A stretch of DNA of 64,000 nt from positions 5,935,159-5,999,158 of the forward strand of contig CM035352.1 in assembly GCA_020137815.1 (NCBI GenBank). The letters run 5' to 3'. Each line of letters opens with the position of its first letter. The first letter of the stretch is position 1. A program made the translations under genes and the position numbers. The notes under the pieces were generated by a model. The model had not been told where the DNA came from. It did no database searches and was given only the letters and a program-made list of their open reading frames with translations. This stretch comes from Hormiphora californensis. Its lineage: Eukaryota > Ctenophora > Tentaculata > Cydippida > Pleurobrachiidae. Positions 21,068 through 30,908 of the stretch are shown piece by piece.

Positions 21068-23422
21068 CATTGATAAATGCAACCGTCATTATCAACTCTA
21101 CTGGGAATGGAACTGAAGGTGGCCTATCCTGCTGCACAGACGAAGAGACAGAGGAGCCAGAGGTCATAAACAAAAAGTAAGGAAACAAATATTCTGAATC
21201 TTGTTATTGAGAAGGTCGATCGATTTCCTCTGTTTGACGCTACACAATTTGACAGTGACAGTGTACACAAAATAACTCTAAATTAAATTGCAGGATTATC
21301 TCGGATATAGAGGGATTTGAAAGGGCCTACGTTGGTGAGATTTATGCAATGTTGGCCACCCTTGGAGCACTAACACTGTTTGCTATTATTGCTAACGGGT
21401 TCATTCTATTCATCTTATTCCGACACAGGTACCACCTACTATTAGGTTCTATTATACCTTTCAATTTTCTGGATTCTGTACATGGAACAAACCACTACTC
21501 TGAATCTACTCAGAATCACTTAACTTTATTTTGAATTTTGACACAATTTCAGTGCTTTACGGAGAATGAAGAATCTTCACTTTTTCATCCTTGTGTCCCT
21601 ATCTCTGGCGAATGCAGTGGTGTACTACTACTATATTGTCCTCACTTATTACTCTGATTTTGATATCCTGGAGGTAGTCTGTCGATACTTCTACGGCTGG
21701 GGGCTTGAGGTAAAGGTGTAAATCTTAGAAAATCGTGATTATATCAACGTACATTTATACAACCGTTCTCCGTATCTAGGTGATCTACAACCTCTCCCTG
21801 ACTATGATGCTGGCCATGTGTCTGGAGAGATTGATCTCTGTTGTAGAGCCCCTCTGGTTCACCACAACTTGGATGGAGGAGAACTACTCTATCTATCTGA
21901 TTGTGGTGATGGCTCTTCTCGGAGCCCTCCCCTCCATTCTACCTCTCATCATTGGATCCGTCACCTACCATCACAGTCGTAAGTATCATTTCAGGCACTT
22001 TGAAAATGTGCATGTTTCTACTTGAACAACTACACATTTTAATAAGGTTGAAGAGACTGAGCTGGTGGAGTATTGTATATTGTTGTTTCCATTGTTCACA
22101 CCAGTTCACACTGGTTCACACATTTGTCTTTTGTCAGAACCCGCCCATTTTACACCTTGTTTATCACCAGGTAAATGGATGTACTGTAGACTGGACGGTA
22201 CAAAGACTAATCTAATGACATACATTTGGAGCCAGAACTGCATCGTCTACTTCCCTGCTATATTTGGGGTGGTTGCAGTTTATATAGCTGTCCAGATGAA
22301 GGCCAACCAAGCCCGGAGAATGAGCATGATGTTCCGGGAGGAGTGCAAAAAGGAACAGGAAATCAGTGAGTGCAATAAGAAGAAATCAATGAGTGCTATA
22401 ACACATAGAAGGAAGTTGCCTTACTCAAACCTCTGACAACCTGCACTATAAGCAGGCCATCGCAGGGGATAAAGAATTGGTTTCTAGCTACACAATTGTG
22501 TAATATCCCACTCATTTAAGTCACGACAAGAACCTGTTATAATAAGGGATGAAAGGAGTTGACTTATAATCGAGTGTGTATTCATTGCAGTGGTGACATC
22601 TACACCTAATCGTAGTACCTTCACCAAAAATACAGCCATTGTTGACAGGTGTAAACAGGTCTCTCTGTTATATCTCTCTCTTTGTATTGCCTATCTTTCT
22701 CTCCTCCTTTGTTTCTCCATCTCTTATTTTCCATCACTTACACACACTTTCCTCCTGCTAGCACGGAAACTCCAATAAACTCAATACATTTTCAGAAGTT
22801 GAAAAGGCTACGGGAATATCAATGGAGAAAATAAGGCAGATACTTTTTGACTCAAGAATAACAATTCTTCTCCTCTGCATCTTCCTGACCACGAAACTGC
22901 CCATTGCCGTTCTTCAGTATGCACATTACTTTCATATGGTAATATGTTACACCTACTTTTCCAATGTCATTACAACTCCCAAACTAACGTTTTTTCTTCA
23001 AACCTTCTCTTCAAACCTTCTCTTCAAACCTTATCTTCAAACCTTATCTTCAAACCTTATCTTCAAACCTTATCTTCAAACCTTATCTTCAAAACCATAC
23101 CTTCAACCCTTCTCTTCAAACCTTTTCTTCAAACCTTCTCTTCAAACCTTCAGTACAACTCACAATGTTCTCTTTTCAGAAGTTGCCGTTCAAAGTTAGG
23201 AACTGTGAATTTGTAGGAAACATTTTCCGATTTTTCTTCAGCGTCCTCACGCCCTTTCTGTTCCCCCTCCTTAATACGACTCTGAAGAACAAGGCACTGG
23301 ATATGATCTGCAATAGGTTGATGAAAGTGGCGGACCGATCACACAAGAGCACTGCCTTTAGTACCCTGGACAACACCGAGAAGAATGCAACCAAGTCGGG
23401 TTATAGCAAGTCTGAAGTATAG
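21052..23422 (+). CDS. rhodopsin-like seven-transmembrane receptor (about 416 aa)
   Basis: Exons: 21052-21176, 21294-21428, 21553-21709, 21780-21978, 22138-22365, 22591-22611, 22796-22938, 23180-23422. Phases agree and the sum (1251 nt) divides by three. Exon 1 is an extracellular N-terminus with N-glycosylation sites (NATV, NSTGNGT). TM1 GALTLFAIIANGFILFILF; TM2 FFILVSLSLANAVVYYYY; TM3 starts after the conserved-type Cys in EVVCRYFYGW and ends LERLISVVEPLWF, a variant of the DRY motif; TM4 IYLIVVMALLGALPSIL; TM5 CIVYFPAIFGVVAVYIAV; TM6 ITILLLCIFLTTKLPIAV; TM7 FSVLTPFLFPLLN in place of NPxxY, then a Ser/Thr-rich tail. This supports a plasma-membrane receptor coupled to heterotrimeric G proteins; the ligand is unknown. 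Exon 6 ends at 22611 by phase, although a second donor at 22649 also exists. The true start may lie upstream: the frame is open from 20851. Confidence 0.82.
22985..23155. repeat. 13 bp minisatellite in a receptor intron
   Basis: Tandem CTTCAAACCTT(A/C)T units, about twelve copies, pyrimidine-rich. It fills most of the intron between the TM6 and TM7 exons, 24 bp from the acceptor. Confidence 0.92.
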
Positions 23423-23790
23423 AGTGAATGAGCTGGTTTCAAAACTGCCGAGGTATTGCATTGTAGAGACTCATGAGTGCACAGTATGCGTGTTTATTTG
23501 TTTTTAAGGCCCATCTACGGAGTGAATTAGAACATATAGTGCTGTGATAAAATATATATCCTGATTTTAGAAACATTCGGAACTTTAGTCAGGATATATC
23601 GGGCCCTCATTTTTTTTGTATGCCTCTGAGTTGTACTCAATGATTTACATCAATTCGCAATCTTTAAAATAATGTGTTTCTCTTTTTTAGAGCCACAGTT
23701 CGGGGTGCCTTCCACTGGTTGGATTACCTAGTCAAACCACCGTCAAAGCAAGATTTTAAATATTCTGTTTAGGGGCGACATTGGTTGTTG

Positions 23791-23875
23791 GTCCGTATCG
23801 AGACTTGAACTCATCCCTAAACAGAGATTTCTGTATGCGAAATTAGTGAGTTTAAGACCACTGTAACACTGATGA
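23791..23875 (-). repeat. tRNA-like sequence (SINE head or tRNA pseudogene)
   Basis: On the minus strand, TTACAGTGGTCTTAAAC (23850-23866) resembles an A box and GAGTTCAAGTCTC (23800-23812) resembles a B box. The spacing fits a class II (Leu/Ser-like) tRNA with a long variable arm. Stem pairing is imperfect, and the surrounding sequence runs on into other repeat, so a tRNA-derived SINE head is likelier than a working tRNA. Confidence 0.35.
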
Positions 23876-24550
23876 CCTATCAACCGGAAACCCCTATGCA
23901 GATAATTGGCAACCGCTGCTGGCCCCCGGGATAAGGCAGCGCTTTTCAATGCAGATACAGGCCCACGAAACCGGGGGAGGGGGGGGGGGGTAAGGGGGGC
24001 ATGGCCCCCTGGGATTTACCAAAATTTAAAATTTTGTCAATATATTTTGTAGAGGATGTGAGTGCCAATATTTTTACTCTCAAGTCTCAACTTGAGAGTC
24101 TCAAGTCTTCATAAACTTCATAAAACTTCATAAATAACTTCAATGAAAAACACAAGGCTTCAGTATCCTTTAACACATCCCCCTCTCAGCTCTCACTTCC
24201 AGCACCCAATCCAGGATTGAATAGGTATTCTGAAAAGGATACCCAATGACTCGCAGCTTAAACAGCGAAGGAGTCGAAGAACTTAGTTTTTACTGTCGGA
24301 CTTAAAAATGCCTAAAATGCATGAAAGCTTGATAAAATTCTCAAGTTTTTCGGGGGCTTCGCCCCCTACAAGATATAAAGCTGCTACGTAAATAGAATGT
24401 TGCTGGACAGTCAAATTATTTCTCTCAAGATGGACTTCTAAATGCCTAAAATGAGTAAAAATCGGTCAAAAGACTCGAATTTTTCCAGGAGCTACGCCCC
24501 CTAGACCCCCACCAGGGGCTTTGCCCCTGGACTCTGTTGGGGGAGGAAAA

Positions 24551-24812
24551 CGTTAAAATCTGGGTGCCTTCCATTGCTTACAATTCGTAGTTTTGGCGCG
24601 CGCGACGGGTAAGGGCTATCCGTTAGGGTCTGGTTAGGGTTTGGTTTGGGGTTATCGGTTAGGGCTATCGATTCTCTAACAGATACCGTTTAGTTTACTC
24701 AAATTGGCCATGTGGTTGCGTGGCTATAGCCGTTTGAAAAAAGTCGGTCTAAGTGTACTCTTTTGGTAGCGCGCACCTGTAAACAGGCTGCAAGGCACCC
24801 AGATTATAATCG
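24551..24812. mobile_element. TTAGGG-containing MITE within unit A
   Basis: Ends CGTTAAAATCTGGGTGCC and GGCACCCAGATTATAATCG. The interior has GGTTAGGGTTTGG, CGGTTAGGGC and GCGCGCACCTGTAAACAGGC. Same family as 13850-14091, but a distinct subfamily. Confidence 0.75.
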
Positions 24813-24843
24813 CGCCCGTTGGGGGACGTGGGCCCTGCAAATA

Positions 24844-25071
24844 AAGGTCCCCCCAAACTACTATGTCCCTCACTCGGGTTTTGTGAAATTTCCCACGGTC
24901 ATAACTCCAGTCCCTGATGAGATAGAGACTTGAAATTTGTTTTGTACGAAGAACTTGATATGATCTCCCTACAAAACAAATTTCAAGTCTCTATCTTATC
25001 AGGGGGTGGAGCTATGGCCGTCTAAAATCCGGTCGCGCGCAGCAAGGGACATAGTAGTTTGGGGGGACCTT
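24844..25071. mobile_element. 228 bp MITE with TA duplication
   Basis: The ends AAGGTCCCCCCAAACTACTA and its inverse are flanked by TA on both sides (24842-24843, 25072-25073). The otherwise identical copy at 33.76 kb reads GCAAATAACAG and lacks the insertion, which proves mobility and the TA target. TA duplication with long TIRs suggests Tc1/mariner-type mobilisation. The interior is itself partly palindromic (CAAATTTCAAGTCTCTATC arms). Confidence 0.92.
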
Positions 25072-25246
25072 TAACAGATAACAGAGACAAAGAAAATTAA
25101 ATTTTTGAAAGTTTAAAATCTCTCAAACTTTTTAGTGGAAGCTCTTACGGTAATTCCCACGACCCGTGGGAAAGTTTTTGACCGTGGGAAAGTTTTCAAA
25201 CCGTGGGAAAAGAGAGATACATACAATAACGTTATAGTAGGGTTTC

Positions 25247-25771
25247 TTAATTTCGCGCGCAGTAGTGAAATTTGTAAATGGATTTGCGCGTGCAAGTGCG
25301 CGGCTCTTTCTGAGCGAGAAGTTCGTCCACAGCCGAGCCGAACCAAAAATGTTTCATTTCCACTCTGGTGGATTTTGGTGCGTCTGATCCGGACGCTCCT
25401 GGCAATTTCCTTCTGATTTCTATTAATTTCTTTACTTTCTGTTTTAGTTGTGCCATATTTGATTGCAATCTTATTAATTTATCGCTTCCCACAATTTGGC
25501 TGCTTTTAAATGTTTCTTGTTGAAAGCTGAAGGTCGAAGGACCCTCGTCAGACCACTGCCTCGATCGTGGGTTTCTCGGTTCTCCTTTAGCATTATGCAG
25601 TCGCTGCCTTAGCTTCTTCCTCCTACTGGGCACCTTGGAGCCCCCTTCTGTACTTCCTCTAGAGTTTGGCCTCTCCTGGGCACCTTTTTGAACCCTCCCC
25701 AGTCCCTCTTTTGTACCTGTTTGTACATCCTCCTTCCTGTGTCCTGAGTCTTTGGTGCATCCTTTTGCCAT
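25247..25771 (-). CDS. basic protein of unknown function (174 aa) at the element's left end
   Basis: ATG at 25771, stop 12 bp inside the element's left end. The N-terminal half (KEGLGRVQKGAQERPNSRG) is translated from the adjoining degenerate minisatellite and is probably not informative. The second half has a helical, coiled-coil-like segment (LIRLQSNMAQLKQKVKKLIE) and then VEMKHFWFGSAVDELLAQ. No transposase motif visible. Confidence 0.35.
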   Translation of the reverse strand: MAKGCTKDSGHRKEDVQTGTKEGLGRVQKGAQERPNSRGSTEGGSKVPSRRKKLRQRLHNAKGEPRNPRSRQWSDEGPSTFSFQQETFKSSQIVGSDKLIRLQSNMAQLKQKVKKLIEIRRKLPGASGSDAPKSTRVEMKHFWFGSAVDELLAQKEPRTCTRKSIYKFHYCARN

Positions 25772-26110
25772 CTGTGGTACCTGCTTCTACATTCTCCCTC
25801 GCTCCTGAGTAGTGGCCTGTGGGTATATCTTTCTGCTCTCTCTCCCTTGGCCCGGTTTACCTCTTCCTGCACTCTCTCCTTTCAGAGTACCACCTTCCAT
25901 CCGTACCCTGGGTACCTCCTCCTGCACCCCAGCCCTGGGTCTTTCCTTCTGTATTCTCTCTTGGCCCAACTTTCATGCACACCCTTCCTCCTTATAGTAC
26001 CTGCTTCTTCATCCCCCTCCTGGGTATCTCCTTTTGCATCCCCCTTTTTGGTACCTGATTCTACATCGTCTCCTAGGTACCTACTTTTGAACCCTTTCTC
26101 CTTGTTACTA
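25600..26110. repeat. degenerate pyrimidine-rich minisatellite
   Basis: Loose repeats of about 30 bp with GGTACCTCCTCCTGCACCC-like cores (TGGGTATCTCCTTTTGCATC and similar). They give spurious open frames on both strands. Confidence 0.7.
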
Positions 26111-27002
26111 TTATACCTATCCCCTCTATTTATTATCCTTTAATCCCTAAATTTCTTATTTATAACTGGTAGTATTTGATAGTTTAATGCTGCAAACGAA
26201 AAACTCAAAAGTAGTGATGTGTACGGATGTCGGATGTGTAATGTCTACAAAGAGGAAAAGTGTTCTTCTTTTCTCTCGTTGAATTATTACAAACGAGGTA
26301 CTGTTACCACTAAATTCTGTACTAGCTAATGTTGCAAGAAACCCCAATTAATCGAATCACGATCGATAAACAGTCTAATACGTACCATTTTTTAGCTAGT
26401 TACATCACCATGTCTATAAACAATCTTTGCCCCGTCCAGGTACCAACTGATATGATAAACATGGGAATCTAGTTTTCACCGCAGTAACGACTACAATTAG
26501 ACGATGGCCAACTAGTATGTGGCTGGGATATTTTCCGAAAAGAGAACTGGACTGGACGCGTGAACTACACTCTCATCTCCATAACCAAGAAGGTTAGTTG
26601 TCAAATCGTCCCTTCCCAAATCCCTCCCGAGTTCCATTCTCTTCCCAGTTATTTATTCTATTCTCTTCCCAGTTATTTATTACATTTCTATTTATCTTTA
26701 TTACATGCTATTCATGTAGGTATGATGATTATGATAGAGCAATCTGTCTCCCTCTGTCGTTCGCTATCAGATGTCTTCTCTCTATCTCTTGCTCTATCTC
26801 TAGCTCTATTTCGGAGAGGGAACTGTATTGACACATTAGTTATCTCAAAATGGCTCCATGTTTCTGGCCCACCCTGTATCTCCATCTTGTTATGTTCTAA
26901 CCCCCCTAGGAAAGAGGTTTGAGCAAGGCCATCTCCATCGCTATCTCTCCATCTCTATCTCTCCATCCCTTTGATATATTTCTCCATACTAGGTATGGTG
27001 TA

Positions 27003-27045
27003 TGGTGTAGGTCATGGGTATGGCATACCCATGACCTACACTATA
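27003..27045. repeat. hairpin
   Basis: GTGTAGGTCATGGGTATG is followed at once by its inverse (CATACCCATGACCTACAC): a near-perfect palindrome of about 36-40 bp. Confidence 0.8.
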
Positions 27046-27282
27046 GTCTGTCTTAGAGTGTTTCTCTAGCTCTATATCTATCACAAGTTTGACATATATT
27101 AGAGGGAAATGATGTGCATGCATTTATTGTGTGAACCTCAACAGTACAGTCATGTACAATAATTTTCTGTATCTCCCTCGCCGTTGCCCGTTATGTTATT
27201 ATTATATTATATCTCGATTCTCTCCTATTGTCTCTGTATTTCTCTCTGTATCTCCCTATCTCTATTTCTCTCTCACCATCCA

Positions 27283-27288
<6 letters not shown>

Positions 27289-27313
<25 letters not shown>

Positions 27314-27317
27314 CCCC

Positions 27318-27392
<75 letters not shown>
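27289..27392. repeat. (CT)n microsatellite
   Basis: CT repeats broken once by CCCCCCTTT. They lie just upstream of the TTCTTTCAG acceptor at 27419 and read as a polypyrimidine tract for the plus strand. Confidence 0.97.
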
Positions 27393-27394
<2 letters not shown>

Positions 27395-27419
27395 CTCCCT
27401 CACCACTGTATTCTTTCAG

Positions 27420-27832
27420 GAAAACTCATCACAGAACGGCGCTCAGTTGGAACGGCCGGAATACCTGGATGGAAGGGTAAAATATCTGCAATGATAGGTG
27501 TATCCTGCTTCTCAAAGATCCCTTTCGGAGTTATGGACTCTCTAAACGAGAAGCCTGTGATCTCCAAGTGTTCCAGAGTGGGTGCTGCTGCTGATGGAAA
27601 AGTGAGACCTGTCGTTGTCTCTCTGATCTCCAGGGAAACTCTGATTTCTCTTCTGAGGAAGGCAAGGGAGCTCAAGACTACTACGGCCTACTCCAAGGTG
27701 TTTCTGGAGCCTGATCGGACTCTAGAGCAGAGGGTTGAGAGAAAGAGAACATTAAAGACATTGAGTGAGTTGAGAAGGTCGCATCCTGAGGGACGCTATG
27801 TGATTAGGGGTGGAGTAATACATTGTGTGTAG
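27420..27832 (+). CDS. LINE ORF1-like C-terminal domain, 5'-truncated exon
   Basis: Open from an acceptor (TATTCTTTCAG) to TAG at 27830-27832. From about 27520 the protein follows the same block order as the two minus-strand ORFs: NEKPVISKCSRVG, VRPVVVSLISRETL, KVFLEPDRTLEQR, YVIRGGVIHCV. The NxVxYGLP start of the RRM-like fold is missing or diverged (SCFSKIPFGVMDS). A possible upstream exon ends at the GTTAGT donor near 26592 (frame beginning MWLGYFPKRELDW), which would join in phase; this is unproven. It lies inside the 3.72 kb transposon. Confidence 0.55.
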
Positions 27833-28233
27833 GACTCTGGGTGTCGCCTGTCATAGCGGGACTATTCCTGTGTTGGCGAAGCCCTTGAATGAGTGTTTGA
27901 AATAATTGAACTTTTCCGTACTCGTTCCAAATGTTGACCCCGAAATAGCAAGGAACAATTATAATACCGCCAGAGTGACGTGGAAATTAGATATTTTTCC
28001 AGATAAAACCATGGGTGGGGTGAACAGTTTGATCAGCTGATTATACGGTACACAGTTAATCACAACGGACCGTTTTATAATTATGCATGTGTGGATGTTA
28101 TTAATTGTTGATATTTTTCGTCTATTTGAACAATGAACTGTGTACCATTTTATTATGTATGTCAGTTTAAATTTTTGGTAAACAATTACAAAGAACAGTG
28201 TGGTTGAATCATTGAAACATGTTTGTAATTATC

Positions 28234-28353
<120 letters not shown>

Positions 28354-28959
28354 CTCCTACTCTTACTCTTTCCCTCTCTGTATACAAACATGTTTCATTT
28401 TGTGTTTAATATCGGAATACTGGAACTTGGAAATGGTCGTAAAATGAGGAAGAAATTAATTAACATGGTTACGGCACTTGTCAGCGCATTTTTCAGCTGT
28501 TTCCATGAGACCTCCTTCCTTTGTCCTTGAACAAGGTGTTCTGATTGCCGCGCACGGTACATATTGGTGCGCGCGGTATAAAAGTACAGATGAAAGTCAA
28601 AAGGTGACAGCATTGGAAAAGTACCCTATTTATTGGTTTTGGCGGGTATTTGGCCCATGTTCAAAAAACCTAATTTCGAACCAATTTTATCCAAATTTTT
28701 TACTGTATCTTGTTTGCAGAGTAATTTAGAACACTATGCTTTTTACTAGACTCAAATCCGATGTTTCAATCAAGAATAAGAGACATTTAAGTAGTTTGAC
28801 TGGCAATTAAGACTTAATTGGCTTTTATTGGCCAATTAACCCAGGCACGCGTATATTTCTTGTAATGTACATGACTAAGAGACAATTAATTAACTATTTC
28901 CAATCATAAAAAAGGGGGCTGAAATCCGTGCCTGGATCAGATTAGGGTCCCTACTATTA

Positions 28960-29242
28960 AAAAATAATTATTTTTTTAATGTTATTGTATGTATCTCTCT
29001 TTTCCCACGGCTCGAAAATTTTCCCACGGTCAAAAACTTTCCCACGGGGCGTGGGAAATACCGTAAGAGCTTCCACTATTTTTATTTTTCAATATAATAA
29101 TAATCTATTTTAGCATGCGCGCAAATCAGTTTGTAACGCGCGTCAAAATCCTCAAATAAATTGCACTTCGCGCGCGAGCAAAATACCAAAATCGAGTGCG
29201 GCATCACTGTTGCAGAGTTGACACGGAAAACGTGCCTTTCAT
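28960..29242. repeat. unit B, copy 1 (flanks the LINE on the left)
   Basis: From AAAAATAATTATTTTT to CGTGCCTTTCATTG it matches 33927-34209 essentially without change. Its first 85 bp are the right half of the palindromic MITE at 33826-34044. Units A and B were joined before the 3.72 kb element separated them. Confidence 0.9.
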
Positions 29243-29258
29243 TGTTGGCATACGTTGC

Positions 29259-29290
29259 AGGCCCCTTATAATATAATATAAGGGGCCTGG
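29259..29290. repeat. perfect hairpin in the LINE leader
   Basis: CAGGCCCCTTATAAT is inverted around a few A/T bases to ATTATAAGGGGCCTG-type sequence, 32 bp in all, about 150 bp before the first ATG of ORF1. Confidence 0.85.
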
Positions 29291-29438
29291 AGGGAAGTTT
29301 CAAACTTTCATCAACTACAACGTAAAACTATTTATTGAGGTGTATGTCAATAAAGTTACGGTGGACGTGAGGAAGCCGTTACGAGACACCTCGATAATTT
29401 ACGAAGAAGTGATAACAGAAAAGTCCCCAGTCTTGATA

Positions 29439-30908
29439 ATGTCAGATAGACAACTGCGATCCAGTTCAACCATCAAAAACGGTACTGTAACAACATCGCC
29501 CCATCACACACCCGTACGTGAACCCAAAGACCCCAACGTACCCCCCAACATGCTCCCGAACACCTTGACTGCTAAAAATCTATTCTCCTCCACCCCCCGC
29601 CCGAATGAACCCTTTTACGACCAACTCAAAACTCCCCATCATCTGATAACAACGTCAAAGTGCTGTCCATGTGGGAATGACTCCAATATGAATGGTGTTA
29701 TGCAATGTTCTCATTGTAGAGTGCAATATCATACCGAGTGTGTAGGGCTCAAATTCCTGACAACTGCCCTAAATATGCTGCCTAACCCCGATGGTGTGTT
29801 CAACACCCCTGACTGGAGTTGTCCTACTTGCGTTGTTACTGCACAATTGCTAACTCCCGGCAGCCCACTGTTCAACGCTATTGCTGAGAAAGCAGCACAA
29901 ATGGTCATGTCTGGCCCAAAGCATATCCCAGACACCTCTGTCCTCGCTCCCAAATCTGCTCTAGACCAGTCTGAATCTGATCAATATGTACTTGACCAAT
30001 CAAATGAGAAAACAATAGCGCACGTCACAACGTCCACTTTCCAAGAACCATGGACCACTATGGTACAAAAAGTTCCTGCACAGCGCACCACGTATCGTCG
30101 AAACGTAGCCCCACAGCCTGTCCCCATCTCTTCGAGCAATAGTTCAACCCCTGAACAATCCAAACCACGTGAGAAATCACACAAGTTGAAAATCTCGTGT
30201 GGAACAAACAACCCGGAAACAATCTCCAAGGTCCTTAGCGGTTGTCTTTCTGAAACACCTATGCTGTTCATGGACACCAAGAGTTCTGCGGCAGAAATCA
30301 GAGTTGGCTTTCCCGAATCGACTGACATAGAATCAGTACAGAAACTAGTCTCTGATGCGATTCCTACTGATGTTAGTGTATCTAAGATATCAGACACTGC
30401 TAAAGTTACAATTCTCAATGTACCCGAAAATATTGACTCCCTATCAAACGATGAGGCAAAGGATAAAGTGCTGACCATGCTTCGACACAAAAATCCGTGG
30501 CTTAAGTCCCAGGAGGCTACTGTTGTGTATATCAAGAGTCATTACCAGAACAAAGAGAAGTGTACTGTTGGCCTACGGCTACCAATTCCTGCACAGCAAA
30601 AGCTCCTCGAAACAGGGAAAGTGTACTATGCCACGTCTCGGCTTAACGTTGTGGAAAGATTCCACGTACCACAGTGTATCAAATGCCAAAGATACAAGCA
30701 CCAGGCAAATGACTGTACCAGCTCTGTCCATGTCTGCATGCTCTGTGGAGATGACCATGATATAAAACAATGTACCAACCGCGAGAAGAGATTTTGCATC
30801 AACTGCAGTACGTCTGACACGTTTAAATCGCACGCCAATCTTCACCACAGTGGAGACAGACTGTGCCCTCTCCGCCTACAGTTGATTAAAGAACAGTCAA
30901 AAAACTAG
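29439..30908 (+). CDS. LINE ORF1: PHD finger plus CCHC knuckles (489 aa)
   Basis: The first ATG in frame is at 29439; the open frame begins about 100 bp earlier, but without ATG. Residues about 75-130 form a PHD-like finger (CCPCGNDSN, MQCSHCRVQYHTECVGL, WSCPTC). Residues about 410-480 carry Cys/His knuckles (CIKCQRYKHQANDC, CMLCGDDHDIKQC, CINCSTSDTFKSHANLHH). Such ORF1 proteins bind element RNA; a PHD-type finger is known from CR1/L2-group elements. The middle is Ser/Pro-rich followed by a folded-looking stretch (KVTILNVPENIDSLS). The frame is intact. Confidence 0.85.
   Translation: MSDRQLRSSSTIKNGTVTTSPHHTPVREPKDPNVPPNMLPNTLTAKNLFSSTPRPNEPFYDQLKTPHHLITTSKCCPCGNDSNMNGVMQCSHCRVQYHTECVGLKFLTTALNMLPNPDGVFNTPDWSCPTCVVTAQLLTPGSPLFNAIAEKAAQMVMSGPKHIPDTSVLAPKSALDQSESDQYVLDQSNEKTIAHVTTSTFQEPWTTMVQKVPAQRTTYRRNVAPQPVPISSSNSSTPEQSKPREKSHKLKISCGTNNPETISKVLSGCLSETPMLFMDTKSSAAEIRVGFPESTDIESVQKLVSDAIPTDVSVSKISDTAKVTILNVPENIDSLSNDEAKDKVLTMLRHKNPWLKSQEATVVYIKSHYQNKEKCTVGLRLPIPAQQKLLETGKVYYATSRLNVVERFHVPQCIKCQRYKHQANDCTSSVHVCMLCGDDHDIKQCTNREKRFCINCSTSDTFKSHANLHHSGDRLCPLRLQLIKEQSKN

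Larger units (their letters stand above)
23980..25234. mobile_element. repeat unit A, copy 1 (filled with two later insertions)
   Basis: Starts with a G-run followed by TAAGGGGGGCATGG and matches 32902-33926 almost base for base, apart from a 228 bp MITE at 24844-25071 and a few single-base changes. It contains GGGGGCTTCGCCCCC-type hairpins, the TTAGGG MITE (24551-24812) and the left half of the palindromic MITE. The similarity ends exactly at the TTA where the 3.72 kb element begins. Confidence 0.9.

Noticed and set aside
25787-26143. Overlapping proline- or lysine-rich frames on both strands
   Set aside because: They come from a degenerate 30 bp repeat and have no independent support.
26520-26592. 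A first exon (MWLGYFPKRELDW) feeding the ORF1-like frame at 27420
   Set aside because: The phase fits, but a competing frame fits equally well and there is no other evidence; it is kept only as a remark.
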